10,434 nt of DNA from an uncultured Ruminococcus sp. (GTDB lineage: Bacteria; Bacillota; Clostridia; Oscillospirales; Ruminococcaceae). The stretch lies in NCBI GenBank assembly GCA_947176565.1, contig CAMWRC010000024.1, positions 1 through 10,434 on the forward strand, read 5' to 3'. This document shows positions 1 through 6,828 of this stretch, in pieces (the first letter of the stretch is position 1; every line of letters begins with the position of its first letter). Below the pieces are notes generated by a model, which saw nothing but the letters and a program-made list of their open reading frames with translations, ran no database searches and was not told where the DNA came from. A program made the position numbers and the translations under genes.

Positions 1-296
1 TGATAATATTCTTCGTAGTGCTTATGGGATTCTTTTTTTTATTTGCAACGGCATTTGCAATTATTATACTTCCGTTTTTCCCTCTTGCTCTGTCATGGTT
101 TATTGTATGTTTCAACAGTTATCCCGTTATTCAGAAATTTGTTATCAATCCATATTATGACAGTATCGGGGAGATAAATCCGGAGCTTGCCGATGCAGGT
201 TCTGATATTGATGAGGAAACTATTTTTGAGGATATGGGCGGCAAAGAAAAGCCCATTGAAAGACGAAAAAAAGGAAAAGGAAAGCGTATATCTTAA
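1..296 (+). CDS. C-terminal part of a small membrane protein, function unknown (possibly YesL/DUF624-like)
   Basis: The reading frame is open to the left window edge (first full codon at position 3) and ends in TAA at 294-296, so the start lies upstream. About 98 codons are visible. The first ~40 residues are strongly hydrophobic (FFFLFATAFAIIILPFF, then LALSWFIVCF) and look like one or two membrane segments. Next come a short NPYYDSIGEINPE segment, an acidic stretch (DIDEETIFED), and a very basic tail (ERRKKGKGKR) that probably sits in the cytoplasm. The layout recalls the end of YesL/DUF624-type membrane proteins of Firmicutes, but that is a weak impression. GTG at 18 and ATG at 24 could serve as starts, but no ribosome binding site is visible and hydrophobic coding continues upstream of them. 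A terminator follows 8 bases after the stop, so this is the last gene of its unit. Confidence 0.7.
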   Translation, partial: IIFFVVLMGFFFLFATAFAIIILPFFPLALSWFIVCFNSYPVIQKFVINPYYDSIGEINPELADAGSDIDEETIFEDMGGKEKPIERRKKGKGKRIS

Positions 297-303
297 AAAT
301 AAC

Positions 304-333
304 AACCTGTCTGCGGACAGGTTTTATTTTTTT
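304..333 (+). terminator. Intrinsic (rho-independent) terminator
   Basis: An 8-bp perfect stem (AACCTGTC at 304-311, GACAGGTT at 316-323) with a TGCG loop is followed by a T-rich tract through 333 (TTTTATTTTTTT, overlapping the stem end). It lies 8 bases after the membrane-protein stop. A-rich sequence on the 5' side can extend pairing with the T tract, so it may also act weakly in the other direction. Confidence 0.9.
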
Positions 334-334
334 C

Positions 335-363
335 TTGACTTTTAATGATTTATATATTATAAT
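335..363 (+). promoter_or_regulatory. Sigma-A type promoter for the nucleotide-sugar gene pair
   Basis: A -35 box TTGACT (335-340) and a -10 box TATAAT (358-363) are separated by exactly 17 bases in AT-rich DNA. Transcription would start near 370, giving a leader of about 50 bases before the ATG at 421. The -35 box begins two bases after the upstream terminator's T tract, so the two units abut. Confidence 0.85.
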
Positions 364-420
364 ATAGTAAATAATATATGCTGAACAGTTTTTTAAAATT
401 TATTTTAAGGAGAAAAGAAA

Positions 421-1086
421 ATGGATAATATCAGGATTAATGACCTCTATGACCTCTCTCATACAATTGCTGCTGATTATCTGAGCAGTTTTACGTATCC
501 GTGGGAGGCTCTCAAAGGTATCAGCGATATGATAATAAATATCGGGAATACTCTCAACCCTGATGAATATATCAGCCCGTCTGCGAATGTCTGGATACAT
601 AAAACAGCCATTGTTGCTCCGTCTGCGTATATCGGCGCGCCGTGTATAATCGGAGCAAATACAGAAATTCGTCACTGCGCGTTCATAAGAGGAAGCGCAC
701 TCGTAGGTGAAAACTGCGTTGTCGGTAATTCTGTTGAACTCAAAAATGTAATCATTTTCGATAATGTCCAGACTCCGCACTATAATTATGTAGGAGACAG
801 TATTTTAGGCTATAAATCACATATGGGCGCAGGTTCTATCACATCAAACGTAAAATCCGACAAAACAAATGTAACAATAAAATCCGGCAGTATGCAGATA
901 GAAACAGGAATCAAAAAAATCGGTGCAATGCTCGGGGATTTTGTCGAAGTAGGCTGCAACAGCGTTCTCAATCCGGGAACTATCGTCGGCAGAAATTCAA
1001 ATATATATCCTACAAGCTGCGTGCGCGGAGTAGTTCCTGAAAATAGTATCTGGAAAACAGGCGGTGTTATCGCCGAGAAAAAATAA
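421..1086 (+). CDS. Left-handed beta-helix (hexapeptide repeat) protein, GlmU C-terminal-like acyltransferase
   Basis: This 221-residue protein has a helical N-terminus of about 50 residues and then hexapeptide repeats of the left-handed beta-helix fold from about residue 52 to 210 (for example SANVWIHKTAIVAPSAYIG, then IGANTEI). Two stretches match the acetyltransferase domain of GlmU. PHYNYVGDSILG (119-130) places His120 at the position of the catalytic histidine in the GlmU motif GHLxYxGDAxIG. HMGAGSITSNVKSDK (134-148) matches its NIGAGTITxNYDG motif, which binds acetyl-CoA and substrate. By family, such proteins transfer an acetyl group from acetyl-CoA to an amino sugar phosphate. There is no nucleotidyltransferase domain here; one is encoded by the next gene, 25 bases downstream. 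The start is supported by AAGGAG at 407-412, 8 bases before the ATG. Acetyltransferase activity is inferred; some members are annotated only as nucleotidyltransferase or pyrophosphorylase by association. Confidence 0.85.
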   Translation: MDNIRINDLYDLSHTIAADYLSSFTYPWEALKGISDMIINIGNTLNPDEYISPSANVWIHKTAIVAPSAYIGAPCIIGANTEIRHCAFIRGSALVGENCVVGNSVELKNVIIFDNVQTPHYNYVGDSILGYKSHMGAGSITSNVKSDKTNVTIKSGSMQIETGIKKIGAMLGDFVEVGCNSVLNPGTIVGRNSNIYPTSCVRGVVPENSIWKTGGVIAEKK

Positions 1087-1094
1087 TATGGAAT

Positions 1095-1103
1095 GGGAAG
1101 GGA
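1095..1103 (+). promoter_or_regulatory. Ribosome binding site that fixes the pyrophosphorylase start
   Basis: GGGAAGGGA lies 8 bases before the ATG at 1112. The in-frame alternatives, GTG at 1064 (inside the upstream gene) and ATG at 1088, have no purine-rich box at suitable spacing, so 1112 is preferred. Confidence 0.65.
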
Positions 1104-1111
1104 TTGAATCT

Positions 1112-2341
1112 ATGAATTACGAAAATACCCGAAAGCTTCTTGCTGAACACGGTCAGGAACATCTTCTGAAATATTACAGCGAGCTTGATTCATATGAACA
1201 GGAAAATCTGCTTGCACAGATAGAGAAGATTGATTTTTCACTTCTTAAAGCTCTTTATAAAGATATGGATTCTACAGCTGAAAAAGGTGTGATTGAACCT
1301 ATAAAAGCAGTTACCGCATCTGATATTGCCGCACACGGCGAAGAATATCTCAGAACCGGAATTGATGCTCTGAAAAGCGGAAAGGTTGCTGCTATACTTC
1401 TTGCCGGCGGACAGGGTACCCGTCTCGGATTTGACAAACCGAAAGGTATGTTCAATATCGGCAGGACGCGTGAGCTTTATATTTTTGAATGTCTCATAAA
1501 TAATCTTATGGACGTGGTAAAGCAGACAGGGGAATGGATTCCGCTCTGCATAATGACAAGCGAAAAAAATAATAATGATACTGTTAATTTCTTTGCCGAT
1601 AAAAACTACTTCGGCTACAACAGCAGATATATCAGGTTCTTTGTTCAGGATATGGCACCGTCTGTTGATTTCAGCGGAAAAATACTTCTTGAAACAAAAT
1701 CCAGAGTTTCATCATCGCCGAACGGAAATGGCGGCTGGTTCTCATCGCTGGTGCGTTCCGGACTGCTTGCGGAACTGGAGAATCAGGGCGTTGAGTGGCT
1801 GAATGTATTCGCTGTTGATAATGTCCTGCAAAGAATTGCTGACCCGATGTTTATCGGCGCGGTTATAGAATCAGGCTGTCAGTCCGGCAGTAAAGTTGTT
1901 GCAAAAGCTGACCCATATGAGCGCGTCGGAGCAATGTGCCTCAAGGACGGTAAACCGTCAATTGTTGAATACTATGAGCTTACTGATGAAATGGCAGTAC
2001 AGCGTATGGACGACGGCGAGCTTGCGTATAAATTCGGAGTTACTCTCAATTATCTTTTCAATATGGAACAGCTTGATATAATAAACAGGACGAAAATGCC
2101 TGTTCATATTGTTGAAAAGAAAATTCCCTATGTAAATGAAAACGGCAGAGAAATCAATCCGGATAAGCCGAACGGTTACAAGTTCGAGACGCTTATTCTT
2201 GATATGATAAATATGAATGACAGTTGTCTGCCGTATGAAGTTGTAAGAAACCGTGAGTTTGCACCGGTAAAAAATGCCACAGGAGTTGATTCGGTAGATA
2301 CAGCCCGTGCGCTTCTTGAGAAAAACGGTGTGGAAATCTGA
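1112..2341 (+). CDS. UDP-N-acetylhexosamine pyrophosphorylase, eukaryotic UAP1/AGX type (UDPGP family)
   Basis: The 409-residue enzyme is predicted to make a UDP-sugar, most likely UDP-GlcNAc (or UDP-GalNAc), from UTP and the sugar 1-phosphate, releasing pyrophosphate in the cytoplasm. The nucleotide-binding signature LAGGQGTRLGFDKPKG is at 97-112; the LAGGQGTRLG wording is that of UAP1/AGX pyrophosphorylases rather than UDP-glucose pyrophosphorylases. SPNGNGGWF (202-210) matches the PxGNGG uridine-binding loop, and AVDNVL (234-239) supplies the metal/uridine-site Asp. VVAKADPYERVG (262-273), IVEYYEL (284-290) and INPDKPNGYKFE (348-359) are further family blocks. The N-terminal ~90 residues are helical, as in UAP1. 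It lies directly behind the hexapeptide gene and probably shares its promoter. Bacterial GlmU carries an unrelated-looking uridyltransferase domain, so this pair is a different solution. UDP-glucose as substrate is not excluded. Confidence 0.87.
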   Translation: MNYENTRKLLAEHGQEHLLKYYSELDSYEQENLLAQIEKIDFSLLKALYKDMDSTAEKGVIEPIKAVTASDIAAHGEEYLRTGIDALKSGKVAAILLAGGQGTRLGFDKPKGMFNIGRTRELYIFECLINNLMDVVKQTGEWIPLCIMTSEKNNNDTVNFFADKNYFGYNSRYIRFFVQDMAPSVDFSGKILLETKSRVSSSPNGNGGWFSSLVRSGLLAELENQGVEWLNVFAVDNVLQRIADPMFIGAVIESGCQSGSKVVAKADPYERVGAMCLKDGKPSIVEYYELTDEMAVQRMDDGELAYKFGVTLNYLFNMEQLDIINRTKMPVHIVEKKIPYVNENGREINPDKPNGYKFETLILDMINMNDSCLPYEVVRNREFAPVKNATGVDSVDTARALLEKNGVEI

Positions 2342-2347
2342 TATTTT

Positions 2348-2372
2348 ATCGGCGGACGTTCTGTCCGCTGAT
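2348..2372 (+). terminator. Hairpin with short T tract between the pyrophosphorylase and ABC genes
   Basis: A 10-bp stem with one G-U pair (ATCGGCGGAC 2348-2357, GTCCGCTGAT 2363-2372) and a 5-base loop begins 7 bases after the upstream stop and is followed only by TTT then ATG. The stem is strong but the T tract is short, so termination may be partial. No convincing promoter lies between it and the ABC gene start at 2391, which suggests read-through. Confidence 0.5.
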
Positions 2373-2390
2373 TTTATGTGAAGGTGAATT

Positions 2391-4121
2391 ATGAGAAAAC
2401 TGTTGAAATATCTTAAAAATTACAAAAAAGAACTTATATTAGGACCTTTTTTCAAGCTTCTTGAAGCAATTTTTGAACTTATCGTTCCTGTTGTAATGGC
2501 TGATATAATAGATAAAGGAATCGCAAGCGGCGACAGCTCCTATATTTTAAAAAAGAGCGGTCTAATCGTGATACTTGGAATATGCGGACTCGGATTTGCT
2601 CTGACGTGTCAGTTTTTAGCAGCTAAATGCGCGTACGGATTCGGAACAGAACTCCGCGAGGCTTTGTATAAACATATAAATACGCTTTCGCATACCAGTG
2701 TTGACAGAATCGGAACAGCATCACTGGTAAACCGTCTAACAAATGATACAAATACAGTTCAGAATGGTGTGAATATGTTTATCCGTCTTGCAGTACGCGC
2801 TCCGTTTCTTGTTATCGGGGCGGCAGTTATGGCATTTGCTATAGATTCCGGACTTTCGCTGATATTCTTTGTAGCTGCGCCGGTTATATCGGCGATAATA
2901 TTTTTTATAATGCATAAAACTATTCCCATGTACAGGAAAACACAGCAGAATCTTGACCGTGCTGCACTTCTTACAAGGGAAAATATTGAGGGTACACGTG
3001 TTATACGGGCTTTTTCTCGTCAGCAGGAGGAAATAGATGAGTTCCGGAAAGCTGTTGACGATATATCTGACAATTCAATCGCTGTAGGAAAAATTTCAGC
3101 AATTCTTAATCCTGCCGCTTTTATGATAATGAATCTCGGAATCGTGGCAATTGTATGGTTCGGCGGAATCCGGATTGATATTGGAATCCTTACACAGGGT
3201 GAACTTACTGCATTCACAAATTATATGACTCAGATTCTGCTTGCTCTTGTTGTTCTTGCGAATCTTATTGTCACGTTCACGAAAGCTTTTGCCTCGGCAA
3301 ACCGTGTAAGCGAGGTATTTGACCTTGAATCCGAAGAAAACGGTTCTGAACTTCCTGACAGCACAAGCGAAAATATAATTGAATTTAAAGATGTTTCGTT
3401 CATGTACGAGGGAGCAGGAGAAAATTCTGTAAATCATCTGTCATTCACGCTGAAAAGAGGAGAAAACCTCGGAATCATCGGCGGTACAGGAAGCGGAAAA
3501 TCAACCGCCGCCGCGCTTATACCGGCGTTCTACCGTGCGACGGAGGGCGATGTTATTACAGCCGGAAAGAATGTCAAATCATGCGATATTGATGCACTCC
3601 GCAGTATTATAGGATATGTTCCGCAGAAAGCTGTTCTGTTTTCGGGAACTGTTCGGGAAAATATGAAATGGCGGAATGAGAACGCCTCCGATGAGGAAAT
3701 AATATCGGCTCTGAAAACGGCTCAGGCATGGGAATTTATTGAAAAAATGCCGGACGTTCTCGATACTCATATATCGCAGGGCGGACGGAATCTGTCAGGC
3801 GGTCAGAAACAGCGTATTTCAATTGCACGTGCGCTTGTAGGAAATCCGCAGATACTTATACTCGATGATTCGACAAGCGCGCTCGATTATGCTACAGACC
3901 TGAATTTGCGCAGAGCTTTAAAAAACAATATGCAGGAAACTTCCGTGATAATGATTTCACAGCGTACAACTTCTATAAAAGATGCCGACAAGATAATCGT
4001 CATGGAGGACGGCGAAGCTGTAGGAATAGGCAGACATGAGGAACTTCTGGAAAACTGCGCGGTATACAAGGAAATATACAGCTCGCAGATGAACGAAAAG
4101 GAGGGGAATCATAATGTTTAA
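2391..4121 (+). CDS. ABC exporter half-transporter with degenerate ATP site (TM287/BmrC-like subunit)
   Basis: A 576-residue half-transporter with six predicted membrane helices (about 15-40, 56-78, 133-155, 156-176, 243-260, 278-298) and a C-terminal ATPase domain from about 328. Walker A is GGTGSGKST (364-372), Q-loop Gln412, signature LSGGQ (468-472), Walker B ILILDD (488-493) and D-loop SALD (496-499). The catalytic glutamate after Walker B is replaced by Asp493 and the switch histidine by Gln524 (ISQR). These are hallmarks of the non-hydrolysing site in heterodimeric exporters such as TM287/288. Its own signature motif is canonical, so it completes the active site of the partner encoded next, whose gene overlaps by 8 bases. 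The export substrate (drug, lipid or peptide) cannot be read from sequence. AAGGTG at 2381-2386 precedes the ATG. Confidence 0.93.
   Translation: MRKLLKYLKNYKKELILGPFFKLLEAIFELIVPVVMADIIDKGIASGDSSYILKKSGLIVILGICGLGFALTCQFLAAKCAYGFGTELREALYKHINTLSHTSVDRIGTASLVNRLTNDTNTVQNGVNMFIRLAVRAPFLVIGAAVMAFAIDSGLSLIFFVAAPVISAIIFFIMHKTIPMYRKTQQNLDRAALLTRENIEGTRVIRAFSRQQEEIDEFRKAVDDISDNSIAVGKISAILNPAAFMIMNLGIVAIVWFGGIRIDIGILTQGELTAFTNYMTQILLALVVLANLIVTFTKAFASANRVSEVFDLESEENGSELPDSTSENIIEFKDVSFMYEGAGENSVNHLSFTLKRGENLGIIGGTGSGKSTAAALIPAFYRATEGDVITAGKNVKSCDIDALRSIIGYVPQKAVLFSGTVRENMKWRNENASDEEIISALKTAQAWEFIEKMPDVLDTHISQGGRNLSGGQKQRISIARALVGNPQILILDDSTSALDYATDLNLRRALKNNMQETSVIMISQRTTSIKDADKIIVMEDGEAVGIGRHEELLENCAVYKEIYSSQMNEKEGNHNV
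4098..4106 (+). promoter_or_regulatory. Strong ribosome binding site inside the upstream ABC gene
   Basis: AAGGAGGGG lies within the last codons of the first ABC gene; its AAGGAGG core ends 9 bases before the ATG at 4114. It is close to full anti-Shine-Dalgarno complementarity. With the 8-base gene overlap it should couple and balance synthesis of the two subunits. Confidence 0.8.
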
Positions 4122-5853
4122 GACACTCAAAAGAATTTTTTCATACGCCAAACCATATATAGCGTATTTTGTGATGACGCTGATATTTGCGGCGGCAGGA
4201 GTTTCGCTGTCACTCACTGTGCCTGTATTTATCGGAAAAGCTGTTGACTGCTGCGCAGGCGCGGGAGATGTTGATTTCATCAGACTTGCAGAAATCGCTG
4301 TAATACTTGCAGTTATTGTGATTGCAAGCGGTATTTTCCAATGGCTTATGAGCCTTTCTACAAATAAACTGGCATTCCTTACAGTACGTGATATGAGAAG
4401 CGATGTTTTCGCAAAACTTGAACGTGTTCCGCTTAAATATATAGACGGTTCAACAAAGGGCGAACTTACAAGCCGCGTGATAAACGATATTGAAATAATT
4501 TCAGATGGATTATTACAGGGATTCACGCAGTTTTTCAGCGGAGTTATAACCATAATTGGAACTCTGATATTCATGATGTTCATTAATTTCAAGATTGCGG
4601 CAGTCGTTGTACTGCTTACTCCGCTTTCGTTTCTGGCGGCTTCAAAGATAACAAAAGCAACTCATAATTCCTATATGAAACAGTCTGAGATGCGCGGCAA
4701 TATGGTAAGCTTTTCCGAAGAAATGGCAGGAAATCAGAAAATAGTCAGGGCGTTTGTCTATGATAAACGCGCTGAAGAAAAATTCGCGCAGATAAATAAT
4801 GAATACGGAAAAATAGGCGCAAAAGCAACGTTTTTCAGTTCAATGACAAATCCCGTAACCCGATTCGTGAACGGTCTTATCTATGCGGCAGTAGGACTTC
4901 TCGGAGCATTGGGAGCTGTCGGACATTCGTCATTTATCGGCGTTATGTCAGTAGGAAAGCTTTCAAGCTTTCTTGCATATTCAAATCAGTATACAAAGCC
5001 TTTCAATGAAATATCCGGCGTTTTTGCGGAACTCCAGAACGCTGTCGCATCTGCTGAACGGATTTTCAACGTACTTGATGAAGATGAAGTCGATGATGAT
5101 TCCGATAAGGAAACGCTGACCAATATAAGCGGAAATATCAGCTTCAGAAACGTCTGCTTTTCATATAATCCTGAAGTCAGCCTGATTCATAATTTCAGTC
5201 TTGATGTGAAATCAGGACAGCGCGTTGCAATAGTAGGTCCTACCGGCTGCGGAAAATCAACAATTATAAATCTTCTGCTTAGATTCTATGATATTGACAG
5301 CGGAGAAATAAAAATTTCCGGCAGAAATATCATGGATATTACGCGTAGCAGTCTTAGAAACAGCTTCGGAATGGTTTTGCAGGAAACATGGGTATTTACC
5401 GGTACTGTTGCCGAAAATATCAGCTATGGCATGGATAATGCCACCCGTGATGATATAATCTCAGCGGCAAAAGCTGTACACGCACACGGATTTATAAAAA
5501 GACTTACAGACGGATATGATACGGTTATATCCGAAAACAGCGGACTTTCACAGGGTCAGAAGCAGCTTATATGTATTGCTCGTATAATGCTTATGAATCC
5601 GCCTATGCTTATTCTTGACGAAGCTACAAGTTCAATTGATTTGCGGACGGAACACCGGATACAGAGAGCTTTCAATAAGCTTATGGAGGGCAGAACAAGC
5701 TTTATAATCGCACACAGATTGTCAACCATAAAAAATTCAGATATTATACTTGTGATGAACAGCGGAAATATAATTGAGCAGGGAAATCATGAGGAACTTA
5801 TGAAAAATAACGGATTCTATGCCCGTCTTTATAACAGTCAATTTGTAAACTGA
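4114..5853 (+). CDS. ABC exporter half-transporter with catalytic ATP site (TM288/BmrD-like subunit)
   Basis: A 579-residue half-transporter with predicted membrane helices at about 15-40, 59-79, 138-157, 160-178, 253-271 and 275-292, and an ATPase domain from about 340. Walker A is GPTGCGKST (375-383), Q-loop Gln423, Walker B MLILDE (498-503) with catalytic Glu503, D-loop SSID (506-509) and switch His534 (AHRLS). Its signature is LSQGQ (478-482), not LSGGQ. This altered signature faces the partner's degenerate Walker site, the complementary pattern expected of a TM287/288 or BmrCD-type heterodimer. An acidic linker (DEDEVDDDSDKE, 322-333) joins the membrane and ATPase domains. The two genes overlap by 8 bases, so 1:1 assembly in the cytoplasmic membrane is inferred. 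No adjacent regulator indicates the substrate. No obvious terminator follows. Confidence 0.93.
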   Translation: MFKTLKRIFSYAKPYIAYFVMTLIFAAAGVSLSLTVPVFIGKAVDCCAGAGDVDFIRLAEIAVILAVIVIASGIFQWLMSLSTNKLAFLTVRDMRSDVFAKLERVPLKYIDGSTKGELTSRVINDIEIISDGLLQGFTQFFSGVITIIGTLIFMMFINFKIAAVVVLLTPLSFLAASKITKATHNSYMKQSEMRGNMVSFSEEMAGNQKIVRAFVYDKRAEEKFAQINNEYGKIGAKATFFSSMTNPVTRFVNGLIYAAVGLLGALGAVGHSSFIGVMSVGKLSSFLAYSNQYTKPFNEISGVFAELQNAVASAERIFNVLDEDEVDDDSDKETLTNISGNISFRNVCFSYNPEVSLIHNFSLDVKSGQRVAIVGPTGCGKSTIINLLLRFYDIDSGEIKISGRNIMDITRSSLRNSFGMVLQETWVFTGTVAENISYGMDNATRDDIISAAKAVHAHGFIKRLTDGYDTVISENSGLSQGQKQLICIARIMLMNPPMLILDEATSSIDLRTEHRIQRAFNKLMEGRTSFIIAHRLSTIKNSDIILVMNSGNIIEQGNHEELMKNNGFYARLYNSQFVN

Positions 5854-5888
5854 ATCTCAAATCAATATTTAAATCAGTAAATTTTCTG

Positions 5889-5905
5889 TTGTGCATAATG
5901 CACAA
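5889..5905. promoter_or_regulatory. 17-bp inverted repeat, possible operator
   Basis: TTGTGCATAATGCACAA is a perfect 7-bp dyad around a TAA centre, starting 35 bases after the ABC stop and ending 57 bases before the minD -35 box. Neither strand has a T run after it, so it is not an evident terminator. Its symmetry suits a dimeric DNA-binding regulator, but the 57-base distance from the promoter would require an activator or looping. No regulator gene is present in the window. Confidence 0.35.
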
Positions 5906-5962
5906 ATAATGATTGTGGAAAATATTGAACTAAACAATTTTATGTTATTCATAAAAAAAGCT

Positions 5963-5991
5963 TTGACAAAAAGGAGATTTTATGGTATAAT
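5963..5991 (+). promoter_or_regulatory. Consensus extended -10 sigma-A promoter for minD-mgsA
   Basis: Perfect TTGACA (5963-5968), a 17-base spacer and perfect TATAAT (5986-5991), with TGG directly before the -10 box (an extended -10). Transcription should start near 5998, leaving a leader of about 50 bases. This is the best-matching promoter in the window and suggests strong constitutive expression unless regulated by the leader or the upstream dyad. Confidence 0.92.
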
Positions 5992-6016
5992 ATACATTGA
6001 GATTAATTTAATTTGT

Positions 6017-6034
6017 GCTCTGTACCCACAGAGC
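6017..6034 (+). promoter_or_regulatory. Leader hairpin just upstream of the minD ribosome binding site
   Basis: GCTCTGT (6017-6023) pairs perfectly with ACAGAGC (6028-6034) around an ACCC loop. It begins about 20 bases from the predicted transcript start and ends 3 bases before the AAAGGAG box (6038-6044). No T tract follows, so it is not a terminator. It could stabilise the 5' end or modulate translation. Confidence 0.5.
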
Positions 6035-6049
6035 CTGAAAGGAGCTACC

Positions 6050-6787
6050 ATGTCTAAAATTATCGCTGTTACATCAGGAAAAGGCGGTACCGGCAAATCT
6101 ACCATTTGTGCAGGTCTGGGTTATACTCTCGCTAAACAGGGTCACAGAACACTCATTATTGAGCTTGATTTCGGTCTGAGATGTCTTGATATTATGTTCG
6201 GTGTCGAAAATGATATAAAATTCGACCTTGGCGATGTGCTTAACGGCAGAAAAAATGCCCTCGATGCTGTTGCCGACGTACCGATGGCTTCCAATCTTAA
6301 TCTGCTTTGCGCTCCGAAAACCCTTACTACGGTTACTGCTGAGCAGATTGTTGATATATGCCGTTCGGTAAAAAAATATTTTGAATACATTATCATAGAT
6401 ACCGGAGCAGGTATAAGTTCTCACGTTTTCAATATTGTCGAACAGGCTAATCTTATTCTTGTTATATCTACTCCCGACCCCGTATGCATACGCGACGCAA
6501 GTCTTATGTCCGATGAGTTCTATAACAGAGGAAATAAAAGTCAGCGTCTTATCATCAACAAAATAAGCAAAAAGGTTATCGGTGAGGCTCTTGTCAATAA
6601 TCTCGATGAAATTATTGATAAAATCGGAGTTCAGCTTATCGGCGTTATTCCGGAGGATTTCAAGATGACTGTCGCTACAGGCAAGGGAAATCCGATTCCG
6701 ACCGACAGCTCGGCTCTCAAGGCATTTGACGCTATTTCCAAGCGTCTCGGCGGGGAATTTGTTCCGCTTACTGTTAAAACATCTTAA
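6050..6787 (+). CDS. minD: MinD/FlhG-like P-loop ATPase lacking a membrane-targeting helix
   Basis: A 245-residue MinD/ParA-superfamily ATPase. The deviant Walker A is GKGGTGKST (10-18) with signature Lys11 and Lys16. The switch I region ELDFGLRCLD (38-47) aligns without gaps to E. coli MinD DFDIGLRNLD, keeping Asp40. Switch II is DTGAG (117-121), the form common in FlhG/YlxH proteins rather than the DSPAG of classic MinD. GVIPED (198-203) is a MinD block. MinD normally forms ATP-dependent dimers that sit on the membrane and direct MinC, but this protein ends in GGEFVPLTVKTS with no amphipathic C-terminal helix, and no minC or minE is adjacent. It may therefore work in the cytosol or with other partners. 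The start at 6050 is chosen for AAAGGAG 5 bases upstream and a consensus promoter; the frame stays open back to 5891 but would run through that promoter. mgsA follows 41 bases downstream. Confidence 0.82.
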   Translation: MSKIIAVTSGKGGTGKSTICAGLGYTLAKQGHRTLIIELDFGLRCLDIMFGVENDIKFDLGDVLNGRKNALDAVADVPMASNLNLLCAPKTLTTVTAEQIVDICRSVKKYFEYIIIDTGAGISSHVFNIVEQANLILVISTPDPVCIRDASLMSDEFYNRGNKSQRLIINKISKKVIGEALVNNLDEIIDKIGVQLIGVIPEDFKMTVATGKGNPIPTDSSALKAFDAISKRLGGEFVPLTVKTS

Positions 6788-6828
6788 AAATAAAGCCGTT
6801 TTTACGGAGAAAGGAAAGGGAAAGAAAA

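Noticed and set aside
1064..1111. Earlier starts for the pyrophosphorylase (GTG 1064, ATG 1088)
   Set aside because: 1064 lies inside the hexapeptide gene and neither has a suitable ribosome binding site; ATG 1112 has GGGAAGGGA at good spacing.
3957..4592. Minus-strand open frame of 211 codons across the junction of the two ABC genes
   Set aside because: It is antisense to well-conserved ABC transporter sequence with no start signals; it looks like a codon-bias shadow.
5891..6049. In-frame extension of the MinD-like protein by 53 residues from a GTG at 5891
   Set aside because: It would run through a perfect -35/-10 promoter and the leader hairpin, starts inside the dyad, has no ribosome binding site, and MinD homology begins exactly at the ATG at 6050.
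6796..6807. Hairpin CCGT-TTTT-ACGG between minD and mgsA
   Set aside because: Only a 4-bp stem with no T tract after it; too weak to call a terminator or processing site.
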